Origin: Acetobacteraceae bacterium
GTDB lineage: Bacteria; Pseudomonadota; Alphaproteobacteria; Acetobacterales; Acetobacteraceae
Length of the DNA: 8,267 nucleotides
NCBI GenBank assembly: GCA_027311485.1
Contig: DAICYU010000150.1
Span: forward strand, 1-8,267
Direction of reading: 5' to 3'
The notes below the pieces were generated by a model. It did no database searches. It was not told the DNA's origin and was given only the letters and a program-made list of their open reading frames with translations. Positions 1 to 7,004 of this stretch are shown in pieces (the stretch's first letter is position 1; every line of letters starts with the position of its first letter). A program made the position numbers and the translations under genes.

Positions 1-15
1 GGCAGGGTGAACGGC

Positions 16-1125
16 ATGGACATCGAAGCACCGGCCTCGGCTGTGATCAGTGACCGGGATCTGGTGCTGCAGTTCGAAAGCATCGGTGACAATTGCGAAC
101 TCGGGCTGGTGCAACGCCGAGCGGGCGCGGAACCGCTGGGGTTGCTGCGCTTTGCCGGGGTGCCGGTGCGCAACCTGCTGGTTGCGCTGGACAATCGTTT
201 CAGGAATCTCGCCGATCCCGATCATGTCCGGATCGTTCCGGAAAACGGCGAGTATATGGTGAAGCTCACCAAATACGACTTCAACTATCATGCCCATGTG
301 AAGGTCGGCGAAACGGACCCGAAACTGCTGCATCAGCAGCAGTGCCGGACGGTTCGTTTCCTGGCCGACAAGCTGATCTCCGACCTGGAGAATCCGTCGA
401 AGATCTTGGTTTTTCGCCAGAATGAACCACTGTCCGCGACAGATCTGGTCGATCTGCGCGTCGCACTGGCGGCGTACGGTTCGGGCGTGCTGCTTTGGGT
501 GCAGCAGGCGTGTGAGGGTCATCCGCCTGGAACGGTGGTCGTGGTGGATGATCGTTTCATGGTCGGCTTCGTGCGCCGGCTGGCCGACCGGTCCAATGTG
601 CCCGGGTTGGATGTCGGGTCCTGGATGACGGTCCTCCGCAAGGCCTACGCGCTGTGGCAGGGCGGCATGCCCCGCTCGGGGCAAGGCGATGGTGCCGGCG
701 GGCGATCCACGGTGGTCATCTTCGGACAGGAAGGCAATGCGCAGCCGGCTCAAGGGTATGGATGGTCCGGGCCGGAGCCCGGCTACACCTGGTCGGTAGG
801 GGAACGGAGCCTGCTGATCCTGCCCACACCCGGAGAGGCCGACGAATACTGGCTTGAAATGGATGTGACGCCATTCGTGCTGCCGCCGCTGCTGCCGCGG
901 CAGCGGCTGGATGTGATCGTGGGCGGGACGGTTGTTCACAGCTTCGATCCGGTGGTGCGCGGCGTCGTAACGTGTGCGATACCGGGGGCTCTGGTGGCCG
1001 GTCAGGATCAGATCGAGATCGTGCTGAACCATCCGCACGCGGCGAGCCCGCTGCTGGTCAGTGGGCAGGGGGATGACCGGCGCCTGGGTGTCGCGTTCCG
1101 GCGGGTCAGTCTTTCCTGCACCTGA
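16..1125 (+). CDS. Conserved hypothetical protein: N-terminal SIGDNCELGLVQ-type domain plus C-terminal beta-rich domain
   Basis: Function unknown. Residues here count from a GTG at 7, an alternative start. The N-terminal part (about 18-215) opens with FESIGDNCELGLVQRR and AEPLGLLRF, followed by a KYDFNYHAH segment and a hydrophobic stretch ILVFRQN...VLLWVQ. The G-D-N-C opening (Cys30) and later histidines (His96, His98) faintly recall the DUF1796 papain-like family, but that is a weak inference. A Gly-rich linker (about 220-233) leads to a C-terminal domain (about 234-370) with alternating hydrophobic strands, GYGWSGPEPGYTWSVG and a DDRRLGVAFRR ending. I read this as a predicted beta-sandwich, of the kind attached to sugar- or surface-related proteins. 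There is no signal peptide or membrane helix. ATG at 16 is preferred because AGGGTGA (4-10) lies five bases before it. The frame is open to the window edge, so a start further upstream cannot be excluded. The product is 369 aa from ATG 16. Confidence 0.75.
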   Translation: MDIEAPASAVISDRDLVLQFESIGDNCELGLVQRRAGAEPLGLLRFAGVPVRNLLVALDNRFRNLADPDHVRIVPENGEYMVKLTKYDFNYHAHVKVGETDPKLLHQQQCRTVRFLADKLISDLENPSKILVFRQNEPLSATDLVDLRVALAAYGSGVLLWVQQACEGHPPGTVVVVDDRFMVGFVRRLADRSNVPGLDVGSWMTVLRKAYALWQGGMPRSGQGDGAGGRSTVVIFGQEGNAQPAQGYGWSGPEPGYTWSVGERSLLILPTPGEADEYWLEMDVTPFVLPPLLPRQRLDVIVGGTVVHSFDPVVRGVVTCAIPGALVAGQDQIEIVLNHPHAASPLLVSGQGDDRRLGVAFRRVSLSCT

Positions 1126-1192
1126 ACGGGCGATTGCACCCGGAACGCGCCCGATATCGGTATCAATCCCAACCATTGCGGTGTGTATTCTG

Positions 1193-1208
1193 ATTACCGG
1201 CCGGTAAT
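1193..1208. promoter_or_regulatory. Perfect 16-bp palindrome, candidate operator
   Basis: ATTACCGG is followed immediately by its exact reverse complement CCGGTAAT. A perfect dyad of this length, 77 bases before the glyQ ATG and in a non-coding stretch, looks like a site for a dimeric transcription factor. TetR-type operators often have this general form, but no regulator gene is present to assign it. With no spacer between the arms it would make a poor RNA hairpin, so DNA binding is the more natural reading. Confidence 0.45.
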
Positions 1209-1272
1209 ACCCATCGACGCCTTGCCAGTCGCGGCCGGAGTGCGTAATCCCGCCGCCGACCATGGTTCCGGC

Positions 1273-1279
1273 AAGAAGG
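1273..1279 (+). promoter_or_regulatory. glyQ ribosome binding site
   Basis: AAGAAGG lies five bases before ATG 1285 and decides the glyQ start. The same frame is open from a GTG at 1183, but the 34 extra residues would run across the palindrome, are not part of the GlyQ family, and have no comparable ribosome binding site. Confidence 0.7.
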
Positions 1280-1284
1280 CCTCG

Positions 1285-2145
1285 ATGAACCCCGACGCGC
1301 CCAGTTTCCAAGAGCTGATCCTCCGCCTGCACGCATTCTGGGCTCGGCAGGGCTGCGTCATCCTTCAGCCGTATGACGTGGAAATGGGCGCGGGCACTTT
1401 CCATCCCGCGACGACCCTGCGGGCGCTGGGCCCGAAGCCCTGGCGCGCCGCCTACGTGCAGCCCAGCCGCCGCCCGACCGACGGGCGCTATGGCGAAAAC
1501 CCCAACCGGCTGCAGCACTACTATCAGTATCAGGTGATCATGAAGCCGAGCCCGGAGGATGCGCAGGCGTTGCTGCTGGCATCCTACCGTGAGGTTGGCC
1601 TGGACCCGCTGCGGCACGACTTCCGTTTTGTCGAGGATGACTGGGAAAGCCCGACCTTGGGCGCCTGGGGCCTTGGCTGGGAAGTCTGGTGCGACGGGAT
1701 GGAGGTGGGCCAGTTCACCTATTTCCAGCAGGTCGGCGGCATCCCGGTCACCTTTCCGAGCTTCGAGATGACCTACGGACTGGAACGCCTGGCGATGTAT
1801 GTCCAGGACCGCGAGAATGTGTACGACCTTGACTTCAACGGCGCCGGTGTCAGCTATGGCGACGTGTTCCTGCGGGCCGAACGCGAGTACAGCGCGTACA
1901 ATTTTGAGTTTGCCGATACCGCCATGCTGTCCCGCCACTTCGCCGATGCGGAACAGGAATGCGCGGCGCTGCTGGACCGCAAGCTGGCTTTGCCGGCCTA
2001 CGATCAGTGCATCAAGGCCAGCCACCTGTTCAACCTGCTGGATGCGCGCGGCGTTATCAGCGTGACTGAGCGGGCCAGCTATATCGGCCGCGTCCGCACG
2101 CTGGCCAAAGGCTGCTGCGAAGCCTGGGTGGCGGGGGAGGGCTGA
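1285..2145 (+). CDS. glyQ: Glycyl-tRNA synthetase alpha subunit (EC 6.1.1.14)
   Basis: This is the catalytic-core subunit of the bacterial alpha2beta2 glycyl-tRNA synthetase. It activates glycine with ATP and, with GlyS, charges tRNA-Gly in the cytoplasm. The protein is 286 aa, close to the roughly 300 aa usual for the family. It begins with the typical SFQELILRLHAFWARQGCVI, then QPYDVEMGAGTFHPAT (28-43). The class II motif 2 region is at 58-87, with YVQPSRRPTDGRYGENPNR and the paired Arg62/Arg63. Next come the DDWESPTLGAWGLGWEVW block (118-135) and motif 3 with MTYGLERLAMY (162-172). The C-terminal helical part includes KASHLFNLLDARGVISVTER (244-263). All expected blocks are intact. The start at 1285 is set by the AAGAAGG site and family length. 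It lies upstream of glyS in the same reading frame and is presumably co-transcribed with it. Confidence 0.97.
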   Translation: MNPDAPSFQELILRLHAFWARQGCVILQPYDVEMGAGTFHPATTLRALGPKPWRAAYVQPSRRPTDGRYGENPNRLQHYYQYQVIMKPSPEDAQALLLASYREVGLDPLRHDFRFVEDDWESPTLGAWGLGWEVWCDGMEVGQFTYFQQVGGIPVTFPSFEMTYGLERLAMYVQDRENVYDLDFNGAGVSYGDVFLRAEREYSAYNFEFADTAMLSRHFADAEQECAALLDRKLALPAYDQCIKASHLFNLLDARGVISVTERASYIGRVRTLAKGCCEAWVAGEG

Positions 2146-2283
2146 CATGGCGCACGTCCGACCGCAGTCCTGCCCGCGCTAATGGCCCGTAGTGTGCCAT
2201 TGCGTCGTGTCCTGTTGCGCCGGCCGTTCACAGCGCCGGCCATTGGGCAACCCGATATTGAACCGGCGCTGAAGGACTGATCG
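2146..2283 (+). other. glyQ-glyS spacer, open in the glyQ/glyS frame, with two candidate minicistrons
   Basis: After the glyQ TGA (2143-2145) the same frame has no further stop for 44 codons, up to TGA 2278-2280; TCG then precedes the glyS ATG. Within the spacer, ATG 2147 opens an 11-codon frame that ends in TAA 2180-2182. The strong GGGGGAGG of the glyQ end (2133-2140) is well placed for it. The TAA overlaps ATG 2182 (TAATG), which opens a 32-codon frame in the glyQ frame, ending three bases before glyS. Its product would be small and basic (MARSVPLRRVLLRRPFTAP...). The arrangement suits translational coupling between the subunits, but these peptides resemble nothing I know. They may simply be untranslated or incidental. 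Confidence 0.3.
2217..2276 (+). promoter_or_regulatory. GC-rich repeats able to form alternative hairpins beside the glyS ribosome binding site
   Basis: GCGCCGGCC occurs twice as an exact direct repeat, at 2217-2225 and 2233-2241. AGCGCCGG (2232-2239) pairs perfectly over 8 bp with CCGGCGCT (2263-2270). The first repeat could pair with the same right arm over 7 bp. The right arm ends two bases before the glyS Shine-Dalgarno AAGGA (2272-2276), which lies seven bases before ATG 2284. The pairing could shape ribosome access to glyS, although GC-rich DNA yields such stems by chance. Confidence 0.3.
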
Positions 2284-4320
2284 ATGGCTGACCTTTTCAT
2301 CGAGCTCTTCAGTGAGGAAATCCCCGCTCGCATGCAGCGCAGCGCTGCCGCGGAGTTGGAGCGTGCGGTCATGGCGGCATTCGGCGCTCTGTTGCCGGCC
2401 GGCGTCGAGACGTTTTTCGGCCCCCGCCGGATCGCGCTGTCGGCTCAGGTCGCGGCCGAGGTCGCCGCGTCCAGCAGCACCGAACGCGGGCCGCGGACCA
2501 GTGCGCCGGAACAGGCGCTGACCGGCTTCCTGCGCAAGCACAATGCCAGCCGTGAGCAGTTGCGCCAGGAAGGCGACTACTGGGTGCTGGAGAAGTCCGC
2601 CGCCGCCGTGTCCGCCGCGGCGCTGATCGCCGGCGCGATGCCGGGCCTGCTGCGCCGGTTTCCGTGGCCGAAATCAATGCGCTGGGGTGGCAGCAGCAGC
2701 TTCGTCTGGGTCCGCCCGCTGCGCCGCATCGTCTGCCTGTTGGATGGAGCGGTCGTGCCGTTCGACCTGCGCGACGGTGCGGATGACGGTCATGGCCTGG
2801 CCAGCGGCAACCTGACCGAAGGCCATCGTTTTCATGCGCCGGGCGCGTTTGCCGTCTCGGGCGTGACCGAATGGCGGGAGCGATTGACGGCGCGCCGGGT
2901 GCTGGTGGACGCGGAGCACCGCAAGCAGGTGATCGCGGAACGGATTGCCGGGCTGGCGACGGAAAAGGGGCTGACGGTGATGGACGACCCTGGCCTGCTG
3001 GAGGAGGTGGCCGGCCTAGTGGAATGGCCGGTGCCGCATCTCGGCCGCATCGCCGATGAGCACATGGACCTGCCGCCCGAGGTCATGCAGGTGTCGATGC
3101 GCGTCAATCAGCGCTATTTCGCGCTGCGCACCGCTGATGGCGCCGCGGCACCGTGGTTTGCCTTTGTCGCCAATGTCCAGGCAGATGACGGTGGGGCGGC
3201 CATCATCGCCGGCAACGAACGCGTGCTGCGGGCCCGCTTCGCCGATGCCCGCCATTTCTGGGACCTGGATCGCAAGACCCGCCTGGACTCCCGCGTTCCT
3301 GCGCTCGACGCTGTTACTTTCCAGGCCAAGCTCGGCTCCCAGGGTGATCGGGTGCGGCGGCTGGTGCGGCTGGCGGAGACGATCGCGCCGTTGGTGGGTG
3401 CCGAGCCCGCAGATGCTGCCCGTGCCGCGTGGCTGGCGAAGGCCGACCTGGTCAGCGGCATGGTGGGGGAGTTTCCCGAACTGCAGGGCGTCATGGGGCG
3501 CTACTATGCGCTGCACGACCGTGAACCGGCGGCGGTGGCGGATGCGGTGCGCGACCATTATGCGCCGCGCGGGCCGGCCGAAGCCGCGCCGGCATCGCCG
3601 GTTTCCATTGCCGTAGCGCTGGCCGACAAGCTGGATCAGCTGACGGGCTTCTTTGCGATCGGCGAAAAGCCAACCGGGTCCGGCGATCCCTATGCGCTGC
3701 GCCGCGCCGCGCTGGGCGTGATCCGGATCATCCGCGAAAACGGGCTGCGGTTGCACCTGCGCCACCTGCTGTCGGCCGCCGGGGCTGATGAGGCCACGGG
3801 TCAGGCGGTGTTTGCCTTCATCATTGAGCGTCTGATCGTGCAGCTTCGCGCCGAAGGTGCCCGGCATGACGTCCTCAGTGCCGTGTTCCAGGCGGCGGAT
3901 GACGACGACCTGTCGCGCCTGCTGGTGCGGACCGATGCGGTCAGCACGCTGCTGCAGACAACTGACGGCGCCGATCTTCTGGCCGCCTATCGCCGCGCGG
4001 CCAATATCCTGCGGATCGAGGACCGGAAGGACGGCCCGCATACTGGTCCGGTGGATGCCGCGCTGCTGCATGAGGTACCGGAAAGCGGCTTGGCGGCGGC
4101 ACTGGAATCCGTAGGCCATGTCACCGCGCTGCTGGCGCAGGAAGATTTCGCCGGGGCGATGGCATTGACCTCCCGGCTTCGTGTTCCGCTTGACTTATTT
4201 TTCGAAAAAGTCACCGTGAACGCGACTGATCCAGAACTCCGCCGCAATCGTTTACGCTTGCTCAATCAGGTCAGGTCCGTCATGGACCAGATCGCGGATT
4301 TCTCCCGTATCGAAGGCTAA
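2284..4320 (+). CDS. glyS: Glycyl-tRNA synthetase beta subunit (EC 6.1.1.14)
   Basis: This is the tRNA-binding subunit of alpha2beta2 glycyl-tRNA synthetase, needed with GlyQ for charging tRNA-Gly. At 678 aa it matches the roughly 690 aa family length and appears complete. The N-terminus LFIELFSEEIPARM is the family signature (usually ELxTEELPP). VNQRYFALRTADG (274-286) marks the conserved central domain. The very conserved block ALADKLDQLTGFFAIGEKPTG leads into DPYALRRAALGVIRII, with Tyr470. The C-terminal DALR-like anticodon-binding part ends with FFEKVTVNATDPELRRNRLR and a final DQIADFSRIEG. ATG 2284 has AAGGA at 2272-2276. It is in the same frame as glyQ, 138 bases downstream, and ends 14 bases before ppdK, so the three genes look like one transcription unit. 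Confidence 0.97.
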   Translation: MADLFIELFSEEIPARMQRSAAAELERAVMAAFGALLPAGVETFFGPRRIALSAQVAAEVAASSSTERGPRTSAPEQALTGFLRKHNASREQLRQEGDYWVLEKSAAAVSAAALIAGAMPGLLRRFPWPKSMRWGGSSSFVWVRPLRRIVCLLDGAVVPFDLRDGADDGHGLASGNLTEGHRFHAPGAFAVSGVTEWRERLTARRVLVDAEHRKQVIAERIAGLATEKGLTVMDDPGLLEEVAGLVEWPVPHLGRIADEHMDLPPEVMQVSMRVNQRYFALRTADGAAAPWFAFVANVQADDGGAAIIAGNERVLRARFADARHFWDLDRKTRLDSRVPALDAVTFQAKLGSQGDRVRRLVRLAETIAPLVGAEPADAARAAWLAKADLVSGMVGEFPELQGVMGRYYALHDREPAAVADAVRDHYAPRGPAEAAPASPVSIAVALADKLDQLTGFFAIGEKPTGSGDPYALRRAALGVIRIIRENGLRLHLRHLLSAAGADEATGQAVFAFIIERLIVQLRAEGARHDVLSAVFQAADDDDLSRLLVRTDAVSTLLQTTDGADLLAAYRRAANILRIEDRKDGPHTGPVDAALLHEVPESGLAAALESVGHVTALLAQEDFAGAMALTSRLRVPLDLFFEKVTVNATDPELRRNRLRLLNQVRSVMDQIADFSRIEG

Positions 4321-4334
4321 ATGAGGTCCCAGGC
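4321..4334 (+). promoter_or_regulatory. ppdK ribosome binding site within a five-codon minicistron
   Basis: The glyS TAA (4318-4320) is followed directly by an ATG at 4321. That frame reads M-R-S-Q-A and stops at TGA 4336-4338, overlapping the ppdK start in the form ATGA. GAGGT (4323-4327) lies seven bases before ATG 4335 and serves as the ppdK Shine-Dalgarno. The tiny frame is probably incidental, but the spacing means ribosomes finishing glyS could pass directly to ppdK. Confidence 0.5.
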
Positions 4335-7004
4335 ATGACCAAGTGGGTGTACAGCTTCGGCGCCGGCAAGAATGAAGGCCGAGCGGATATGAGGAACCTG
4401 CTGGGGGGCAAGGGTGCCAACCTGGCGGAGATGGCCTCCATCGGATTGCCAGTACCCCCGGGGTTTACCATCACGACGGACGTATGCACGGCGTTCTACG
4501 ACAATAAGCGGAATTATCCGGCGGACCTGAAGGAACAGGTCGATGCCTCACTGGCGGCGGTGGAGCAGGCGGTCGGCCTGAAATTCGGCGACGTGTCGAA
4601 CCCACTGCTGGTGTCGGTGCGGTCCGGTGCGCGGGTGTCGATGCCGGGCATGATGGACACGGTGCTGAACCTGGGGCTGAACGACCAGACGGTGCAGGGG
4701 CTCGCGAATGCGGCGGACGACCAGCGGTTCGGCTGGGATTCCTATCGCCGTTTCATTCAGATGTACGGCTCGGTTGTGCTGGGCGTCGATCATCACCGGT
4801 TCGAGGAGATCATCGAGCATGCCAAGCTGGGGGCTGGCGTGATCGAGGATACCGCGCTGACCGCCCAGGCTTGGCAGAGCGTGGTGGAGCAGTACAAGGA
4901 CCTGGTACAGCAGGAGACGGGCAAGCCGTTCCCGCAGGATCCGCAGGATCAGCTGTGGGGCGCGATCGGCGCGGTGTTCGGTTCCTGGATGAACCCGCGG
5001 GCGATCACCTACCGTCGCTTGCACGACATTCCCGCCGGCTGGGGTACCGCCGTCAACGTGCAGGCCATGGTGTTCGGCAACATGGGCAATGACTGCGCTA
5101 CAGGTGTGTGCTTCACGCGCGACCCGTCGACCGGCGAAAACATGTTCTACGGCGAGTACCTGGTGAACGCGCAGGGTGAGGACGTGGTGGCCGGCATCCG
5201 CACGCCGCAGCCGCTGTCCGCGTCTGTCGCCAAGCCGGGCGAGGTGCCGCTGGAGCAGGCGATGCCGCAGGCATACGCCGAACTGATGAAGGTCCGGGAA
5301 ACGCTGGAAAAGCATTACCGGGACATGCAGGACATCGAGTTCACGGTGCAGCAGAACAAGCTGTACATGCTGCAGACCCGCAACGGCAAACGGACCGCTG
5401 CGGCGTCCCTGCGCATGGCGGTGGAAATGGCACGCGAGGGCCTGATCGATGAGGCCGAAGCCGTTCGCCGGGTGAATCCGTCCTCCCTGGATCAATTGCT
5501 GCATCCGATGCTGGACCCGAAGGCGCCGCGCACGCTCCTGGGCAAGGGACTGCCGGCCAGCCCCGGCGCGGCGTCCGGCATCGTGGTGTTCAGCGCGGAT
5601 GAGGCGGAAAGCCGCGCCGCGAAGGGTGAGGCGGTGATCCTGGTGCGGATCGAAACCAGCCCGGAAGACATCCACGGGATGCATGCGGCGCGGGGCATCC
5701 TGACGACTCGCGGTGGCATGACCAGCCACGCGGCGGTGGTCGCGCGCGGCATGGGGCGGCCCTGTGTGGCCGGCGCCGGTGGCATCAGCGTTGATTACAA
5801 CAGCCAGGTGCTCGCGGCCGGCGGCAAGCAGATCCGCGCGGGGGAAATCATCACGCTGGACGGCGCCACAGGGGAAGTGTTTGTCGGCCCGGTCGCCATG
5901 ATCGAACCGGCGATGTCCGGCGATTTCGGCACGCTGATGGCGTGGGCGGACAAGTGCCGCCGGCTGGGCGTGCGGGCCAATGCGGAAACCCCGCTGGACG
6001 CGGAAACGGCGCGGAAGTTCGGTGCCGAGGGCATCGGCCTGTGCCGGACGGAGCATATGTTCTTCGATCCGCAGCGCATCCTGGCGGTGCGGCAGATGAT
6101 CATGTCCAGCACCGAGTCCGGCCGTCGCGCCGCGCTGGAACGGCTGCTGCCGTATCAGCGGGAGGATTTCCGGCAACTGTTTACCATCATGGCCGGGCTG
6201 CCGGTGACGATCCGCCTGCTCGACCCGCCGCTGCACGAATTCCTGCCACACGCCGAGTCGGAAATGCAGGAAGTGGCGGACTCGCTGGGCGTCGATATCG
6301 AAACCATCCGCCAACGCGGCGCCGAATTGGCCGAAGCCAACCCGATGCTGGGCCATCGCGGCTGCCGGCTGGGGATTTCCTACCCGGAAATCTATGAGAT
6401 GCAGGCGCGCGCGATCTTTGAAGGGGCGATTGCGGTCGCCAAGGAAACCGGCAAGGCGCCGGTGCCTGAGATCATGATCCCGCTGGTCGGCATGCGGAAG
6501 GAGCTGGAGATCACCCGCGCCCAGGTGGAAAAGGTCGCTGCCGAGGTGCTGAAGGAAACCGGCGCCACCATCGAATACAGCGTCGGCACGATGATCGAGT
6601 TGCCGCGGGCGGCGATGCTGGCCGACCAGATCGCCGAGGTGGCGGACTTCTTCAGTTTCGGCACCAACGACCTGACGCAGACGGTGTTCGGCCTGTCGCG
6701 TGATGACGCGGGCAAGTTCCTGCCGCATTACGTTGAAGCCGGCATCCTGCCGAAGGACCCGTTCGTTTCCATCGACATCGAGGGCGTGGGTGAGATGGTG
6801 CGCATCGCGGCGGAAAAGGGCCGCGCCGCGAAGAACAAGCTGAAGCTGGGCATCTGTGGGGAGCACGGCGGCGACCCGGCTTCGATAACATTCTGCGAGC
6901 AGGTGGGGCTGGACTATGTCTCCTGCAGCCCGTTCCGGGTGCCGGTGGCGCGCCTTGCGGCGGCGCAGGCGGCACTGGGGGCGGCGTCCGACCGGACGGC
7001 CTGA
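4335..7004 (+). CDS. ppdK: Pyruvate, phosphate dikinase (EC 2.7.9.1)
   Basis: PpdK interconverts pyruvate, ATP and phosphate with phosphoenolpyruvate, AMP and pyrophosphate through a phosphohistidine. In bacteria it serves gluconeogenesis or pyrophosphate-linked glycolysis in the cytoplasm. The protein is 889 aa, against 874 for the well-studied Clostridium symbiosum enzyme, and appears complete. Domains in order: N-terminal ATP-grasp (about 1-350) with GGKGANLAEM, VSVRSGARVSMPGMMDTV (93-110) and FTRDPSTGE (260-268); a swivelling phosphohistidine domain with GGMTSHAAVVARG, catalytic His465 and neighbouring Thr463; and a C-terminal PEP/pyruvate-binding barrel with CRTEHMFF (Arg571), FGTNDLTQ (Asn778) and ICGEHGGDP (Cys841). 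These residues sit exactly ten positions beyond His455, Arg561, Asn768 and Cys831 of the C. symbiosum enzyme. Thr463 is the position phosphorylated by PPDK regulatory proteins in other organisms; no such regulator is in the window. It sits 14 bases after glyS, a common alphaproteobacterial neighbourhood. Confidence 0.97.
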   Translation: MTKWVYSFGAGKNEGRADMRNLLGGKGANLAEMASIGLPVPPGFTITTDVCTAFYDNKRNYPADLKEQVDASLAAVEQAVGLKFGDVSNPLLVSVRSGARVSMPGMMDTVLNLGLNDQTVQGLANAADDQRFGWDSYRRFIQMYGSVVLGVDHHRFEEIIEHAKLGAGVIEDTALTAQAWQSVVEQYKDLVQQETGKPFPQDPQDQLWGAIGAVFGSWMNPRAITYRRLHDIPAGWGTAVNVQAMVFGNMGNDCATGVCFTRDPSTGENMFYGEYLVNAQGEDVVAGIRTPQPLSASVAKPGEVPLEQAMPQAYAELMKVRETLEKHYRDMQDIEFTVQQNKLYMLQTRNGKRTAAASLRMAVEMAREGLIDEAEAVRRVNPSSLDQLLHPMLDPKAPRTLLGKGLPASPGAASGIVVFSADEAESRAAKGEAVILVRIETSPEDIHGMHAARGILTTRGGMTSHAAVVARGMGRPCVAGAGGISVDYNSQVLAAGGKQIRAGEIITLDGATGEVFVGPVAMIEPAMSGDFGTLMAWADKCRRLGVRANAETPLDAETARKFGAEGIGLCRTEHMFFDPQRILAVRQMIMSSTESGRRAALERLLPYQREDFRQLFTIMAGLPVTIRLLDPPLHEFLPHAESEMQEVADSLGVDIETIRQRGAELAEANPMLGHRGCRLGISYPEIYEMQARAIFEGAIAVAKETGKAPVPEIMIPLVGMRKELEITRAQVEKVAAEVLKETGATIEYSVGTMIELPRAAMLADQIAEVADFFSFGTNDLTQTVFGLSRDDAGKFLPHYVEAGILPKDPFVSIDIEGVGEMVRIAAEKGRAAKNKLKLGICGEHGGDPASITFCEQVGLDYVSCSPFRVPVARLAAAQAALGAASDRTA

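Larger units (their letters stand above)
1126..1284 (+). promoter_or_regulatory. Intergenic leader upstream of glyQ
   Basis: These 159 bases separate the hypothetical gene from glyQ and presumably hold the glyQ promoter. I could not find a convincing -35/-10 pair: TTGCGG at 1176-1181 and TATTCT at 1186-1191 are not correctly spaced. Two palindromes are visible, a 10-bp one at 1151-1160 (CCGATATCGG) and a 16-bp one at 1193-1208. A weak stem, CGGGCG (1127-1132) with CGCCCG (1148-1153), could end the upstream transcript but has no T-run. GCCGGA (1234-1239) can pair with TCCGGC (1267-1272), directly before the glyQ ribosome binding site. Confidence 0.45.

Noticed and set aside
1127..1153. CGGGCG/CGCCCG stem as terminator of the first gene
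   Set aside because: It is a short stem with a 15-base loop and no T-run; such pairs are frequent in GC-rich DNA.
1183..1284. N-terminal extension of GlyQ from GTG 1183
   Set aside because: It has no ribosome binding site, crosses the palindrome and adds 34 residues foreign to the family. ATG 1285 has a good site and family-like length.
3016..4119. 367-codon open frame antisense to glyS
   Set aside because: It lies wholly inside glyS on the other strand, with Arg/Gln/His-rich composition typical of antisense shadows and no recognisable motif.
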